Assembly (NCBI GenBank): GCA_016875155.1
Contig: VGSD01000041.1
Span: forward strand, 1 to 11,735
Reading direction: 5' to 3'
Length of the DNA stretch: 11,735 bases
From: Deltaproteobacteria bacterium
GTDB taxonomy: Bacteria > Desulfobacterota > BSN033 > UBA1163
A program made the position numbers and the translations under genes. Shown here piece after piece: positions 1 to 6,960 of this stretch. The first letter of the stretch is position 1, and each line of letters opens with the position of its first letter. Below the pieces are notes generated by a model that saw only the letters and a program-made list of their open reading frames with translations, was not told where the DNA came from and searched no databases.

Positions 1-403
1 CATCCTTATATATCTTCTTAAGTTTCGACTCCTGAAAATCTTTGATCACTTCTTTCCAGATCCGATCCCCTTCCCCGATCACTACGGCATCGGCATGATT
101 CAACGCCTCTTCTGGAAGGTGGGAGATGTGAAATCCTCCAAGGACGACTTTCTTTCCCCTCTTCCTAAATTGATCAGCCATTTGATAGGCCCTCGAGGCT
201 TGCGGGGTCATGACTGTGATCCCGACTAAATCGACTCCCTCTTCGAAATCGATCTTCTCGATATTTTCATCAACGATAGAGACCTCCGCATCCTCCGGAG
301 TTACAGAGGCCAGGGTAAGAAGGCTCAGAGGTGGGAATTTGAATTTAATTTGTCCCCAGAGGTTCGACGGAGGCCATCCGGGGACAACCAGAAGCACTCT
401 CAT
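1..403 (-). CDS. B12-binding radical SAM protein, N-terminal part (cut by window edge)
   Basis: The last visible gene of the operon. It starts with ATG at 403 inside the ATGA overlap with the stop of the SRPBCC gene, and 134 codons are visible before the window ends. The protein opens MRVLLVVPGW, then PPLSLLTLAS, and continues through GVDLVGITVMTPQASRAYQMAD, a stretch ending in VVLGGFHIS, and ADAVVIGEGDRIW. This is the Rossmann-like B12-binding domain that precedes the radical SAM domain in enzymes such as the hopanoid HpnP/HpnJ group. The classic DxHxxG cobalamin-ligand motif is not visible, as is common in this group. The radical SAM cysteines would lie beyond the edge. Members of this class carry out methylation or other radical chemistry on unactivated carbon, often on lipids. 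The operon position suggests a lipid or acyl substrate, which is inference. Confidence 0.85.
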   Translation of the reverse strand, partial: MRVLLVVPGWPPSNLWGQIKFKFPPLSLLTLASVTPEDAEVSIVDENIEKIDFEEGVDLVGITVMTPQASRAYQMADQFRKRGKKVVLGGFHISHLPEEALNHADAVVIGEGDRIWKEVIKDFQESKLKKIYKD

Positions 404-906
404 GAAAGGTCCCCCTCGAGAAGAGATTTAAGCCTTGCGAGGGCGATATCCGTCAGCTCATCATGTTTCTTCTCGCCGCCCAGAAGAAACCATCCTATTT
501 TGTAAATCCATCGTTTGATTTGATAGACCAGGGTATGGGTTACTTCCGTCCCGGATTCAGTCTTTTTTAGCTCCCAGATCTCAATCCCACCTTCGAAGAT
601 TCCGTTTATAAATCGATAGATGATCTGCCGGTTTCTTTCAAGGTAAATGACCTCGCAATCCCACTCCGGTTGAATTCGAAAATTGAGCCTGAAATGGGAT
701 CGGGTTCCCACACGGAATTCCCCCGGGGTCATTCTTTCTACCGAGATTTGCCCGATAGGACACCATTGCCTCACCTGCTCTGGATCGATAAGGACACTGT
801 AAATCGCCTCTGGGTCCTTTTGGATCAGGGTTCGATGCTGGTTCACCTTCCCTCGATAAACCTTCTCTCCAATGATATAAGTGGCCCCTGAATCTCTTTT
901 AAACAC
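400..906 (-). CDS. SRPBCC (START/polyketide cyclase-like) family protein
   Basis: A 168-residue protein of the size and pattern of the SRPBCC fold, which forms a hydrophobic pocket for lipids, polyketides or other apolar ligands. Family-like features are the early helix with PEAIYSVLIDPEQVRQWCP (about residues 32-50), the strand pattern MTPGEFRVGTRSHFRLNF, WDCEVIYLERNRQIIYRF, and the late EVTHTLVYQ strand followed by a long amphipathic C-terminal helix ending LARLKSLLEGDLS. The start is GTG at 906, since the next methionine is at about residue 59 and would remove the first helix. A GGTGG ribosome binding site lies 6 bases upstream. The gene overlaps the acyltransferase gene by 8 bases and the next gene by 4, so translation is probably coupled. 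I infer that it binds or presents the operon's lipid substrate or product. No catalytic residues can be assigned. Confidence 0.8.
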   Translation of the reverse strand: MFKRDSGATYIIGEKVYRGKVNQHRTLIQKDPEAIYSVLIDPEQVRQWCPIGQISVERMTPGEFRVGTRSHFRLNFRIQPEWDCEVIYLERNRQIIYRFINGIFEGGIEIWELKKTESGTEVTHTLVYQIKRWIYKIGWFLLGGEKKHDELTDIALARLKSLLEGDLS

Positions 907-1807
907 GCTGGCCCACCTTTTTCTTCCAGTAAGGGAAAAAATTGAACCACTGGTCAGGGTATTGGCTGATCACCTCTTCAAAGCTCGTTCCGATCTCCTG
1001 AAGACACTGTCTGATCGCCTCTTCCTTTGTTCCACCCTCACTCATGGAAATTGGTTCTCTGATGATTCCCCAGTATCTCATCTTTTTTTCAAGAACGACA
1101 AAGACAGGAACAATGGCAGCGCCTGTCTCAAAAGCAAGATGGGCAGGCCCTGAAGGGAAGAGGGTTGGTTGGCCGAAAAATTCGACTTCTATCCCCTCCT
1201 CTCCATGGATTCGATCCGCCACCATCGCCACGATCTCATTTCCCCTCAGTCGCTTGATGATCTCAAGGATGGCAAAGTTGGGTCTCTCTTTTAGATCAAT
1301 GATGATGGTCTTAATCCCTGCTTTCTTTCGAAGTCTTTCTTCATAACGGGAAAGGTACTGGCTCTCCTCCCTGAGCGTCAGGATGTTGATCGGATAACCC
1401 TTTGATGCCAGGACATAGCCTCCCAACTCCCAATGGCTCAGATGTGGGGTAACACAGATCACTCCCCTTCCTCCGGCAAGGGCCTTCTTCAGGTTCTCCT
1501 CGCCGACCTCTTTTTCAACCCAATCCCCCTGATTGGAGGAATTCAACCGGTGCATGGTCATGTAGTCCAGGAGTTTATGGCTATAATTCTGGAAGCATCG
1601 TTTGGCGAGCCAGGAAACCTCTTTCTCGGTATATTTTCCCCTGCCAATGGTTCGGATATTCTCCTCTACGATCTCTCTATTTCTCTTGAGGATGAGGAAA
1701 ATCAGATGATTTCCCGTTGAGGCGAAGAAACGATGCATGGACCTCGGGACCAGGGAGGCAAAGAGGTGAAAGAGGGAGATGAAAAAACTTACCTGTTGAC
1801 CGGTCAC
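899..1807 (-). CDS. LpxL/HtrB-like lysophospholipid acyltransferase family protein
   Basis: A 302-residue protein, close to the usual length of LpxL/LpxM lipid A acyltransferases. The HX4E catalytic motif is H122-x4-E127 in PHLSHWELGG. The second family block, MVADRIHGEEGIEVEFFGQP, includes D198-R199, and is followed by FPSGPAHLAFETGAAIVPVF. The C-terminal YPDQWFNFFPYW corresponds to the usual QWxWxHRRW-like ending. The N-terminal 40 residues are hydrophobic with basic residues, as in membrane-anchored members. These enzymes transfer an acyl chain from acyl-ACP or acyl-CoA to a membrane lipid at the inner leaflet. The start is GTG at 1807, overlapping the TAG of the previous gene by one base (TAGTG), which points to coupled translation. 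The link to an iron-sulphur dehydratase-type module suggests a special membrane lipid rather than housekeeping lipid A acylation; this is inference. The exact acceptor cannot be read from sequence. Confidence 0.88.
   Translation of the reverse strand: MTGQQVSFFISLFHLFASLVPRSMHRFFASTGNHLIFLILKRNREIVEENIRTIGRGKYTEKEVSWLAKRCFQNYSHKLLDYMTMHRLNSSNQGDWVEKEVGEENLKKALAGGRGVICVTPHLSHWELGGYVLASKGYPINILTLREESQYLSRYEERLRKKAGIKTIIIDLKERPNFAILEIIKRLRGNEIVAMVADRIHGEEGIEVEFFGQPTLFPSGPAHLAFETGAAIVPVFVVLEKKMRYWGIIREPISMSEGGTKEEAIRQCLQEIGTSFEEVISQYPDQWFNFFPYWKKKVGQRV
913..920 (-). promoter_or_regulatory. Ribosome binding site supporting the GTG start of the SRPBCC gene
   Basis: The minus strand reads AAAGGTGG here, 6 bases before the GTG at 906-904, inside the end of the acyltransferase gene. 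It supports this unusual start over the distant internal methionine. Confidence 0.55.
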
Positions 1808-2883
1808 TAACGCTTCCTCCTCCTCTCCAGAAGATCGACAAAGGCTTCCAAGCGTGTCTCCACTCCACCCATGGCCGTGTGCTCATCAATGATCAGTGTG
1901 AGGATGGGAATATCGAGGTCTTTCTGGACTTTCGTCAGGATGGTCTGCGCGACCAGTTCAGGCATGCAGGTGAAGGGGAAGATATGGATCACTCCATCGA
2001 CACCGTTCTTCGCATAGTAGACCGTTTTCCCTACTGATTCAATGCTTTCTCCACCTGCATGAAACCGGAGATAGGGGCGAGCATGCCTTGATGAAAATTT
2101 AAATTGGTTTCTCCGGAAGGGTTTAAAACGGAAACGGTCATTGGCGTAGTCGCTCAACCAGACGGACTTAATCACTTCAATCCCTTTCTGGGCCAACCAT
2201 CGGTCGATTTCCATATTGGCCGATGGATCTAAAACGGTGAAAAGCTCTCCAACGATCGCCACCCGGAGAGGAGTAACTCCGTTTTTCCTTTTCATCCTTC
2301 TGAACCAAAAAGAGATGATCGAAACCGATTTGAAGAGTTGGGGCAGAGAAAGGCTATTTTCAATCAGGGAAAGAGCCTTCTCTATGATCCGATCTGCATC
2401 CCCTGAAACCAATTCGTACGGTTTGTTGTGGAAATATTTTTTTAGCGCCCAATCCAAAAGGGATAACCGGATCAGAATGGAGAAGAAGATTTTGTAGAGG
2501 CTTACTCTCGATCGTGAGCCAGAGATCCTCTGCATCAGGTCAATCATGTCCCTGAGCGCATCAGGGTTATTGGCGCTCCCCATCTTAAATGAATAACCCA
2601 AATCCCTCAGAATCTGTTCCTGAATGACATCATAATAGCCGAATCGGCAGGGGCCCCACCCTCCGATCATAAAAATGGTGTCGGCTCCTAATTCAAGGGC
2701 CTCCATCATGCTTCCGAGGGTGACCTTAAATGGGAAACAGGCAAATTCGGGGGCATGCCTGGTCCCCAGATCGAGCGTCCTCTTCGTCGGTTTGGGCGGG
2801 TAGATGATTTCCACTCCCGCTTTTTTAAGGACAGGACCGTAGGCCTTGTGAAGCATTCCGAGGTAAGGAGTTGTCATTTTCAT
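1807..2883 (-). CDS. 2-hydroxyacyl-CoA dehydratase-like subunit, COG3581 type (copy 2)
   Basis: A 358-residue protein of the dehydratase/reductase component family that works with BcrAD/BadFG activases. Its opening, TTPYLGMLHKAYGPVLKK, matches the other COG3581-type protein in this operon. Cysteines occur at three places only: C49 (EFACFPFKVTLG), C79 (GWGPCRFGYYDV) and C306 (FPFTCMPELVAQ). They fit a three-cysteine [4Fe-4S] site as in HgdB/BcrB-type subunits. The C-terminal motif DEHTAMGGVETRLEAFVDLL is intact. The gene overlaps its upstream neighbour by 4 bases (ATGA). A second ATG is two codons in, so the exact start could be either. I infer that it pairs with the adjacent COG3580-type protein as a reductase module. 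The substrate is unknown; a lipid ester or acyl group is suggested by the neighbours. Confidence 0.85.
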   Translation of the reverse strand: MKMTTPYLGMLHKAYGPVLKKAGVEIIYPPKPTKRTLDLGTRHAPEFACFPFKVTLGSMMEALELGADTIFMIGGWGPCRFGYYDVIQEQILRDLGYSFKMGSANNPDALRDMIDLMQRISGSRSRVSLYKIFFSILIRLSLLDWALKKYFHNKPYELVSGDADRIIEKALSLIENSLSLPQLFKSVSIISFWFRRMKRKNGVTPLRVAIVGELFTVLDPSANMEIDRWLAQKGIEVIKSVWLSDYANDRFRFKPFRRNQFKFSSRHARPYLRFHAGGESIESVGKTVYYAKNGVDGVIHIFPFTCMPELVAQTILTKVQKDLDIPILTLIIDEHTAMGGVETRLEAFVDLLERRRKR

Positions 2884-3854
2884 TTTCGATTCTTCCTTCG
2901 CAGAACCATTTCCAGAAAGGCTTCAATTCTTGTCGAGAAGCCGACGTGTGAAAGGTGTTCATCGAAGACGAGAGAAAGGATGGGAATCTTATCTTTGACA
3001 TAGTGCTGAATCAATTCGAAATTGAAGGAATCCTGGCCGCATCCAAAAGAGGCGAGATTGATGATTCCTGCCACTGCTTCATCCTGGGCAAAACGAATCG
3101 CAGACCCCACCATCTCCTTTCCATAAGACCAGTAGATCCTCTTCCGAAGTTTTTCAATTCCCTTTTCAATCTCCTGGTCGGTCATGACCTCGGTGGTCAG
3201 GAGACGATATCCCCTTGTTTCAACCTGTTCTGCCACCGATTTTCTGAGAAAGGGATCATGCACGTAGTAAGGTCTTCCAATGATTCCAATCTTCTCTTTG
3301 CCATCCTCTTCCTGTTTTTCCGGAAGCCTATGACCCTTGCTTTTCTTCAGGGCTTCTTCGAATCGCATGCCCTTTTGGAGGAGTGTCCGAACATGGCTTT
3401 GTCTTTCCAATCCTGATGAATAACCTTTTTCTATTCTCCCCCTCTCCCGAGAGAAAATTTTTCCCACCTGTAGATAAAAGTCCTTTTCAGCTTCCATCCC
3501 CTTTGCTTTGCAGTGAATGGGAAGGTCGATCAGTGGAGGAAGAGAGTCGAAGGCGCTGAGGACCATATCCGGAAGGCCAATGAGTTTGGGGCACATATAG
3601 GCATCAGGCTCAACGCTGATATAGCGGGGAATGAAAAGGAAATCCACTTCCCTTTTGATCGACTCAATATGTCCAAAAAAGATCTTCACAGGAAGGCAGA
3701 GATCTCCTGGAAGAAGCTCTGAACCTTCTCTGATCGTCCTTTCTGTTGTGGTCGTAGAGACGATGACCTCCACTCCCAGACACTCAAAGAAGGATTCCCA
3801 GAGCGGAAAGTAACGATAAAAGAGGAGGCCCCTGGGAATTCCGACCTTGGTCAT
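2880..3854 (-). CDS. DUF2229/COG3580 dehydratase-like subunit (copy 2)
   Basis: A 324-residue protein with the DUF2229 opening VGIPRGLLFYRYFPLWESFF. The conserved cysteine positions are C53 (GDLCLPVKIFFGH), C88 (YMCPKLIGLPDM) and C272 (ASFGCGQDSFN); C25 and C115 are extra and not shared with copy 1. The C-terminal motif reads FDEHLSHVGFSTRIEAFLEM, keeping DEH and TRxEAF. In the large fused PlsA-like proteins of clostridia this domain sits between the activase domains and a COG3581-type C-terminal domain; here it is a free subunit. The gene overlaps both neighbours by 4 bases. It probably binds part of an [4Fe-4S] cluster and receives electrons from the activase. It differs widely from copy 1 in the central region (residues 110-190), so the two copies are probably old and functionally distinct. 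Confidence 0.85.
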   Translation of the reverse strand: MTKVGIPRGLLFYRYFPLWESFFECLGVEVIVSTTTTERTIREGSELLPGDLCLPVKIFFGHIESIKREVDFLFIPRYISVEPDAYMCPKLIGLPDMVLSAFDSLPPLIDLPIHCKAKGMEAEKDFYLQVGKIFSRERGRIEKGYSSGLERQSHVRTLLQKGMRFEEALKKSKGHRLPEKQEEDGKEKIGIIGRPYYVHDPFLRKSVAEQVETRGYRLLTTEVMTDQEIEKGIEKLRKRIYWSYGKEMVGSAIRFAQDEAVAGIINLASFGCGQDSFNFELIQHYVKDKIPILSLVFDEHLSHVGFSTRIEAFLEMVLRRKNRK

Positions 3855-4837
3855 GTCATCCTCCTGCCGGATTTCTTGCGTTCGAGTGTTTCGAGGAATG
3901 CCTCCACACGGGTGAGGAGCCCGGTAGGTCCTGTATGTTCGTCTATCATCAAACAGAGGTAAAGGATCTTTCCGTCTTCTTCAATACGGTGTTTCACTAA
4001 AGGTTCGATCATGGAATCTACCCCGCAGGAAAAACAGGTGAGGTAGATCAGTCCATCGATCTGAGTGGTGTGAAGGTAATGAAGGCTGGCTCCAAGAATC
4101 TCCCGGCCGGAGTCCCAATAAACATCTTTTTCAAATCCCCGGATCTCCAAATCGATCACTTCTTTTGGGATCATTTCCTGGGTATAGACAAAAACCTGAG
4201 ATTGTTGAAGGATCTTCAGGAGGTCAAAATTAAAATAGGGATCATAAAGGCAATAGGGATGGCCAACCACAGCAACCTTTTTCCCCAAACGCTCTTTATT
4301 ATTCAATGGGTCTTTCTCGATGGCCTTTCCAAAAAGTTCGGGATTTTTCTCTCCTTTTTCCATTCTCTTTTTACTATGGAAGTAAGCCTTTTCTCCCTCT
4401 TGAAAAGCCTGTTTTATCCCTTTCGATTTTTTTCCTAGAGTCAAAGCCATTTCTGAAAAAGACTGAAAAAGGGTTGAATTCCGGTGCCGCTCATCCACAT
4501 AAGGGTCTAAAATCGTTGGAAGGTTGGGAATAGAATATTTGAGCATCTCCGGAAGTCCAGCAAGACGAGGGCAGGCGCATGTTTTGCCATCTAGGCTGAG
4601 AAGTCGGGGAAGAAAGAGGAAATCAATCTGTTCCTTGATGTTGATTGTATGGGCAAAAGCCATCTTCATCGGGATACAGGTATCATCATCGGCAAACTTG
4701 AACCCCTCCTCAATCAGCCCCCGGTGACTTGGTCTTGAGACCACCACTTCAAAGTTAAGAGTCTGAAAAAATGCCTCCCAAAAGGGAAAGTAGCGATAAA
4801 ATAACAACGCACGAGGAATACCAATTCGAGTGGTCAT
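3851..4837 (-). CDS. DUF2229/COG3580 dehydratase-like subunit (copy 1)
   Basis: A 328-residue protein opening RIGIPRALLFYRYFPFWEAFF, the DUF2229 signature. Shared cysteines are C54 (DDTCIPMKMAFAH), C89 (CACPRLAGLPEM, preceded by C87) and C271 (CFSCGVDSM, preceded by C268), so two of the three conserved sites are CxC or CxxC pairs. C196 (GHPYCLYDP) and C295 are additional. The ending, MIDEHTGPTGLLTRVEAFLETLERK, is the full family motif. ATGA overlaps on both sides place it tightly between the first COG3581-type gene and the second COG3580-type gene. By family knowledge it acts with a BcrAD/BadFG activase in ATP-dependent low-potential reduction or dehydration. A specific substrate cannot be assigned. 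The extra cysteines compared with copy 2 could change cluster type or redox potential. Confidence 0.86.
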   Translation of the reverse strand: MTTRIGIPRALLFYRYFPFWEAFFQTLNFEVVVSRPSHRGLIEEGFKFADDDTCIPMKMAFAHTINIKEQIDFLFLPRLLSLDGKTCACPRLAGLPEMLKYSIPNLPTILDPYVDERHRNSTLFQSFSEMALTLGKKSKGIKQAFQEGEKAYFHSKKRMEKGEKNPELFGKAIEKDPLNNKERLGKKVAVVGHPYCLYDPYFNFDLLKILQQSQVFVYTQEMIPKEVIDLEIRGFEKDVYWDSGREILGASLHYLHTTQIDGLIYLTCFSCGVDSMIEPLVKHRIEEDGKILYLCLMIDEHTGPTGLLTRVEAFLETLERKKSGRRMT

Positions 4838-5928
4838 CGGTCTCTCTTCTTTTCTCTTCGCTTTTGGAGAAGATCAACAAAAGCACTCAACCGTGTATCG
4901 ATCATCGTTTCCGAGAGGTTTTCACTCAATGCAAAGGTGAGGATAGGAAGATCATGTTCCTGACTTACTCTGACTAAGATATTTTTAGCCACCGCCTCCA
5001 GCATGCACCCAAAGGGAAGAAGCTGGATGGCCCCTTCATAACCATCCTTTTGATAGAGGATGGGATAACCAATGGAAGCATTACATTCTCCACCCAGATT
5101 ATGCTTCAAATAGGGCTGCGAGGCTTCTATCGCTTTCCTCTTCGATCTTGGGTTAAAAAGATCGAGGTGCAAGGCATGGGTGATCTGGGAAGAAAACCAG
5201 ACCGTTCGTGTCACTTCTACCCCCATCTCTCCAAGTCGTCGCTCAATATCATGATTGGCGTGGGGATTGATGACCATATAAGCCTCTCCGGTGATTAAGA
5301 TCTTCGGAGGGTTTCGGGAAGGGTCTTTCTCGATTCGATTAAATTCATTGGTGCATTGCTGATCCACAAGGGCCAGTTCTCTGAAGCTGGACGCCTCGTC
5401 AATCCATCTCAAACTATCGGTTAGAACTCGGGTGGTTTCTCCTCTTTTCACCTCTAGAGGTCTCGTTTTTTGTGCCTTTCGCTCAATCGACTCACAGAGT
5501 TTGACCTTCTTCCAGCTGAAACGGATAGCTTGAAGGCTCTCAAAAAAAGAAGCGCCTCGCTTCTTTCTTTCCCGATTAAACCGGAGGAGGTAATCCCCAA
5601 GAATTCGGGTGTCATCCATGACGACCCATTCAAATTGAAACCCAAGGTCCCTGAGAATTTGTTGCATGACCACATCGTACATTCCCACCCTGCAAGGGCC
5701 ACGATCTGTGATCATAGCAATTGTGTCAGCACCCTTCTCCAGCGCTTCGATAAAATTCCCAAGGATGAATTTAAAAGGAAGGCATGCAGATTCAGGGGAA
5801 TATTTCGTCCCCAAAAGGAGAGTCCGTGAACTGGTCCTCGGAGGAAAAACAAATTCCGGGCCGATCTTTCTCGCCATGGCATTGAGAAAAATATCGATAC
5901 GGCCCAGATAGGGAACAGTAAGTTTCAT
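4834..5928 (-). CDS. 2-hydroxyacyl-CoA dehydratase-like subunit, COG3581 type (copy 1, diverged)
   Basis: A 364-residue homologue of the COG3581-type protein encoded further along the operon; both begin (T)xPYLG and share long blocks. Conserved cysteines are C49 (ESACLPFKFILGN), C79 (RGPCRVGMYDV) and C308 (LPFGCMLEAVAK). C145, C192 and C282 are extra. The usual C-terminal DEHT block is altered: this protein reads LSENLSETMIDTRLSAF, so the Asp and His are lost and the Glu of TRxEAF is Ser, while the other three subunits keep DEH. This copy may therefore be structural or electron-relaying rather than catalytic, which is inference. The start at 5928 is supported by alignment of the N-terminus with copy 2. 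There is no good ribosome binding site at normal distance: a GGAG lies about 13 bases upstream, and a 7-codon frame ends at the ATG. Confidence 0.83.
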   Translation of the reverse strand: MKLTVPYLGRIDIFLNAMARKIGPEFVFPPRTSSRTLLLGTKYSPESACLPFKFILGNFIEALEKGADTIAMITDRGPCRVGMYDVVMQQILRDLGFQFEWVVMDDTRILGDYLLRFNRERKKRGASFFESLQAIRFSWKKVKLCESIERKAQKTRPLEVKRGETTRVLTDSLRWIDEASSFRELALVDQQCTNEFNRIEKDPSRNPPKILITGEAYMVINPHANHDIERRLGEMGVEVTRTVWFSSQITHALHLDLFNPRSKRKAIEASQPYLKHNLGGECNASIGYPILYQKDGYEGAIQLLPFGCMLEAVAKNILVRVSQEHDLPILTFALSENLSETMIDTRLSAFVDLLQKRREKKRDR

Positions 5929-5994
5929 CGGTCAAGGAAAATCTCCATCACCGTATTTTTTTCGATAGTCTTTGTCCAATTTGAAATCGAATAT
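5925..5994 (-). other. Gap after the activase gene with a 7-codon mini-frame and an in-frame 20-codon tail
   Basis: This is the only real gap in the operon. Reading the activase frame past its TAA gives 20 further sense codons (encoding IFDFKLDKDYRKKYGDGDFP) before TGA at 5934-5932. In another frame, ATG at 5948 opens MEIFLDR and stops at TGA 5927-5925, overlapping the ATG of the next gene as ATGA, like the other junctions in this operon. Either could provide translational coupling in place of a clear ribosome binding site. No convincing terminator or promoter is seen. Confidence 0.4.
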
Positions 5995-6960
5995 TTAAAA
6001 TTGTTTTGCCTGGGCCTCCCATTTTCCACACCGATCCCCCCAGTAGGAGACCGGTCTCTCTTCGATCATAAACTCGATGACCTCACACGTATTCTCGCAA
6101 TCCTTGCAGATAAAATTTCGGGTCTTGCAGTTCACATCAACCACCCCAAACCCTTTGAAAAGGGATCTCTCCGAACCATTCATCTTCTCTCTGGCCAGCA
6201 GGGCCGAACCAATGGCTCCCATCACTGCATAAAATTGAGGAACATGGATCTCTGTGCCCAGCTCTCCTTCAAGGGCCTTCTTAATCCCGGAGTTGGCAGC
6301 TACTCCTCCCTGAAAGAGGACCGGTCTCTCGATATTCTTCCCTTTGGCTACATTGTTGAGATAGTTACGGACTAAAGCCTCACAGAGGCCAGCCACAATA
6401 TCCGGGATAGGACATCCCAGTTGTTGTTTATGAACCATATCGGACTCGGCGAAAACCGTACACCTCCCTGCAATTCTGACTGGAGATTCTGACCGGAGCG
6501 CATGCTCTCCAAAAGTCTCGATGGGAATGCCCAGTCTCAGCGACTGCTGGTCAAGAAAGGAACCTGTCCCAGCCGCACAGACCGTATTCATTCCGAAGTC
6601 AATGACGAGGCCATCTCGGATGATAATGATCTTCGAATCTTGTCCGCCGATTTCGATGACCGTTCGAACATCAGGGTGAAAATGGATGGCAGCCATGGCA
6701 TGAGCTGTGATCTCATTCTTGATCACATCGGCTCCCACCAGCAGTCCGGTCAACTGTCGGGCGCTTCCCGTGGTTCCGACTCCTCTAATCTCAAGATCTT
6801 TCGGAAGGAAAGAAGAGATCTCTTTTAATCCCTTCTGCACCGCTTGTATGGGTTGCCCATGGGTGAGAAGATAACGCTGGGCGATGACCCTCCCTTCCCT
6901 GTCCAATATGGCTAAATTCGTGCTGACAGAGCCAACATCAATTCCAAGATAACCTATCAT
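5995..6960 (-). CDS. BcrAD/BadFG-family ATPase, acyl-CoA dehydratase activase
   Basis: A 321-residue activase (COG1924 type) of the sugar kinase/Hsp70/actin fold. It has phosphate-binding loop GIDVGSVST (residues 6-14), EIGGQDSK (103-110) and FQGGVAAN (216-223). C128 (NTVCAAGTGSFLD) and C167 (AGRCTVFAESDM) match the two cysteines per monomer that bind the bridging [4Fe-4S] cluster in HgdC. In that family ATP hydrolysis drives one electron at very low potential into the partner dehydratase or reductase. After residue 270 there is a C-terminal extension with C278, C285-x2-C288-x3-C292 and C311 (WGDRCGKWE), a cysteine-rich segment that I recall from long fused activase/DUF2229 proteins. One activase gene serves four candidate partner subunits. 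It overlaps the upstream radical SAM gene by 4 bases and is followed by the operon's only gap. Confidence 0.92.
   Translation of the reverse strand: MIGYLGIDVGSVSTNLAILDREGRVIAQRYLLTHGQPIQAVQKGLKEISSFLPKDLEIRGVGTTGSARQLTGLLVGADVIKNEITAHAMAAIHFHPDVRTVIEIGGQDSKIIIIRDGLVIDFGMNTVCAAGTGSFLDQQSLRLGIPIETFGEHALRSESPVRIAGRCTVFAESDMVHKQQLGCPIPDIVAGLCEALVRNYLNNVAKGKNIERPVLFQGGVAANSGIKKALEGELGTEIHVPQFYAVMGAIGSALLAREKMNGSERSLFKGFGVVDVNCKTRNFICKDCENTCEVIEFMIEERPVSYWGDRCGKWEAQAKQF

Noticed and set aside
2955..3416. Plus-strand open frames up to 153 codons within the operon
   Set aside because: They lie antisense to well-supported genes, have no family-like motifs, and have no promoter or ribosome binding context.
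1807..6960. Reading the activase and its partners as a classical fermentative 2-hydroxyglutaryl/lactoyl-CoA dehydratase or a benzoyl-CoA reductase
   Set aside because: The subunits look like the DUF2229/COG3581 type, come in four copies, and lack nearby CoA-transferase, dehydrogenase or Etf genes. Not fully excluded.
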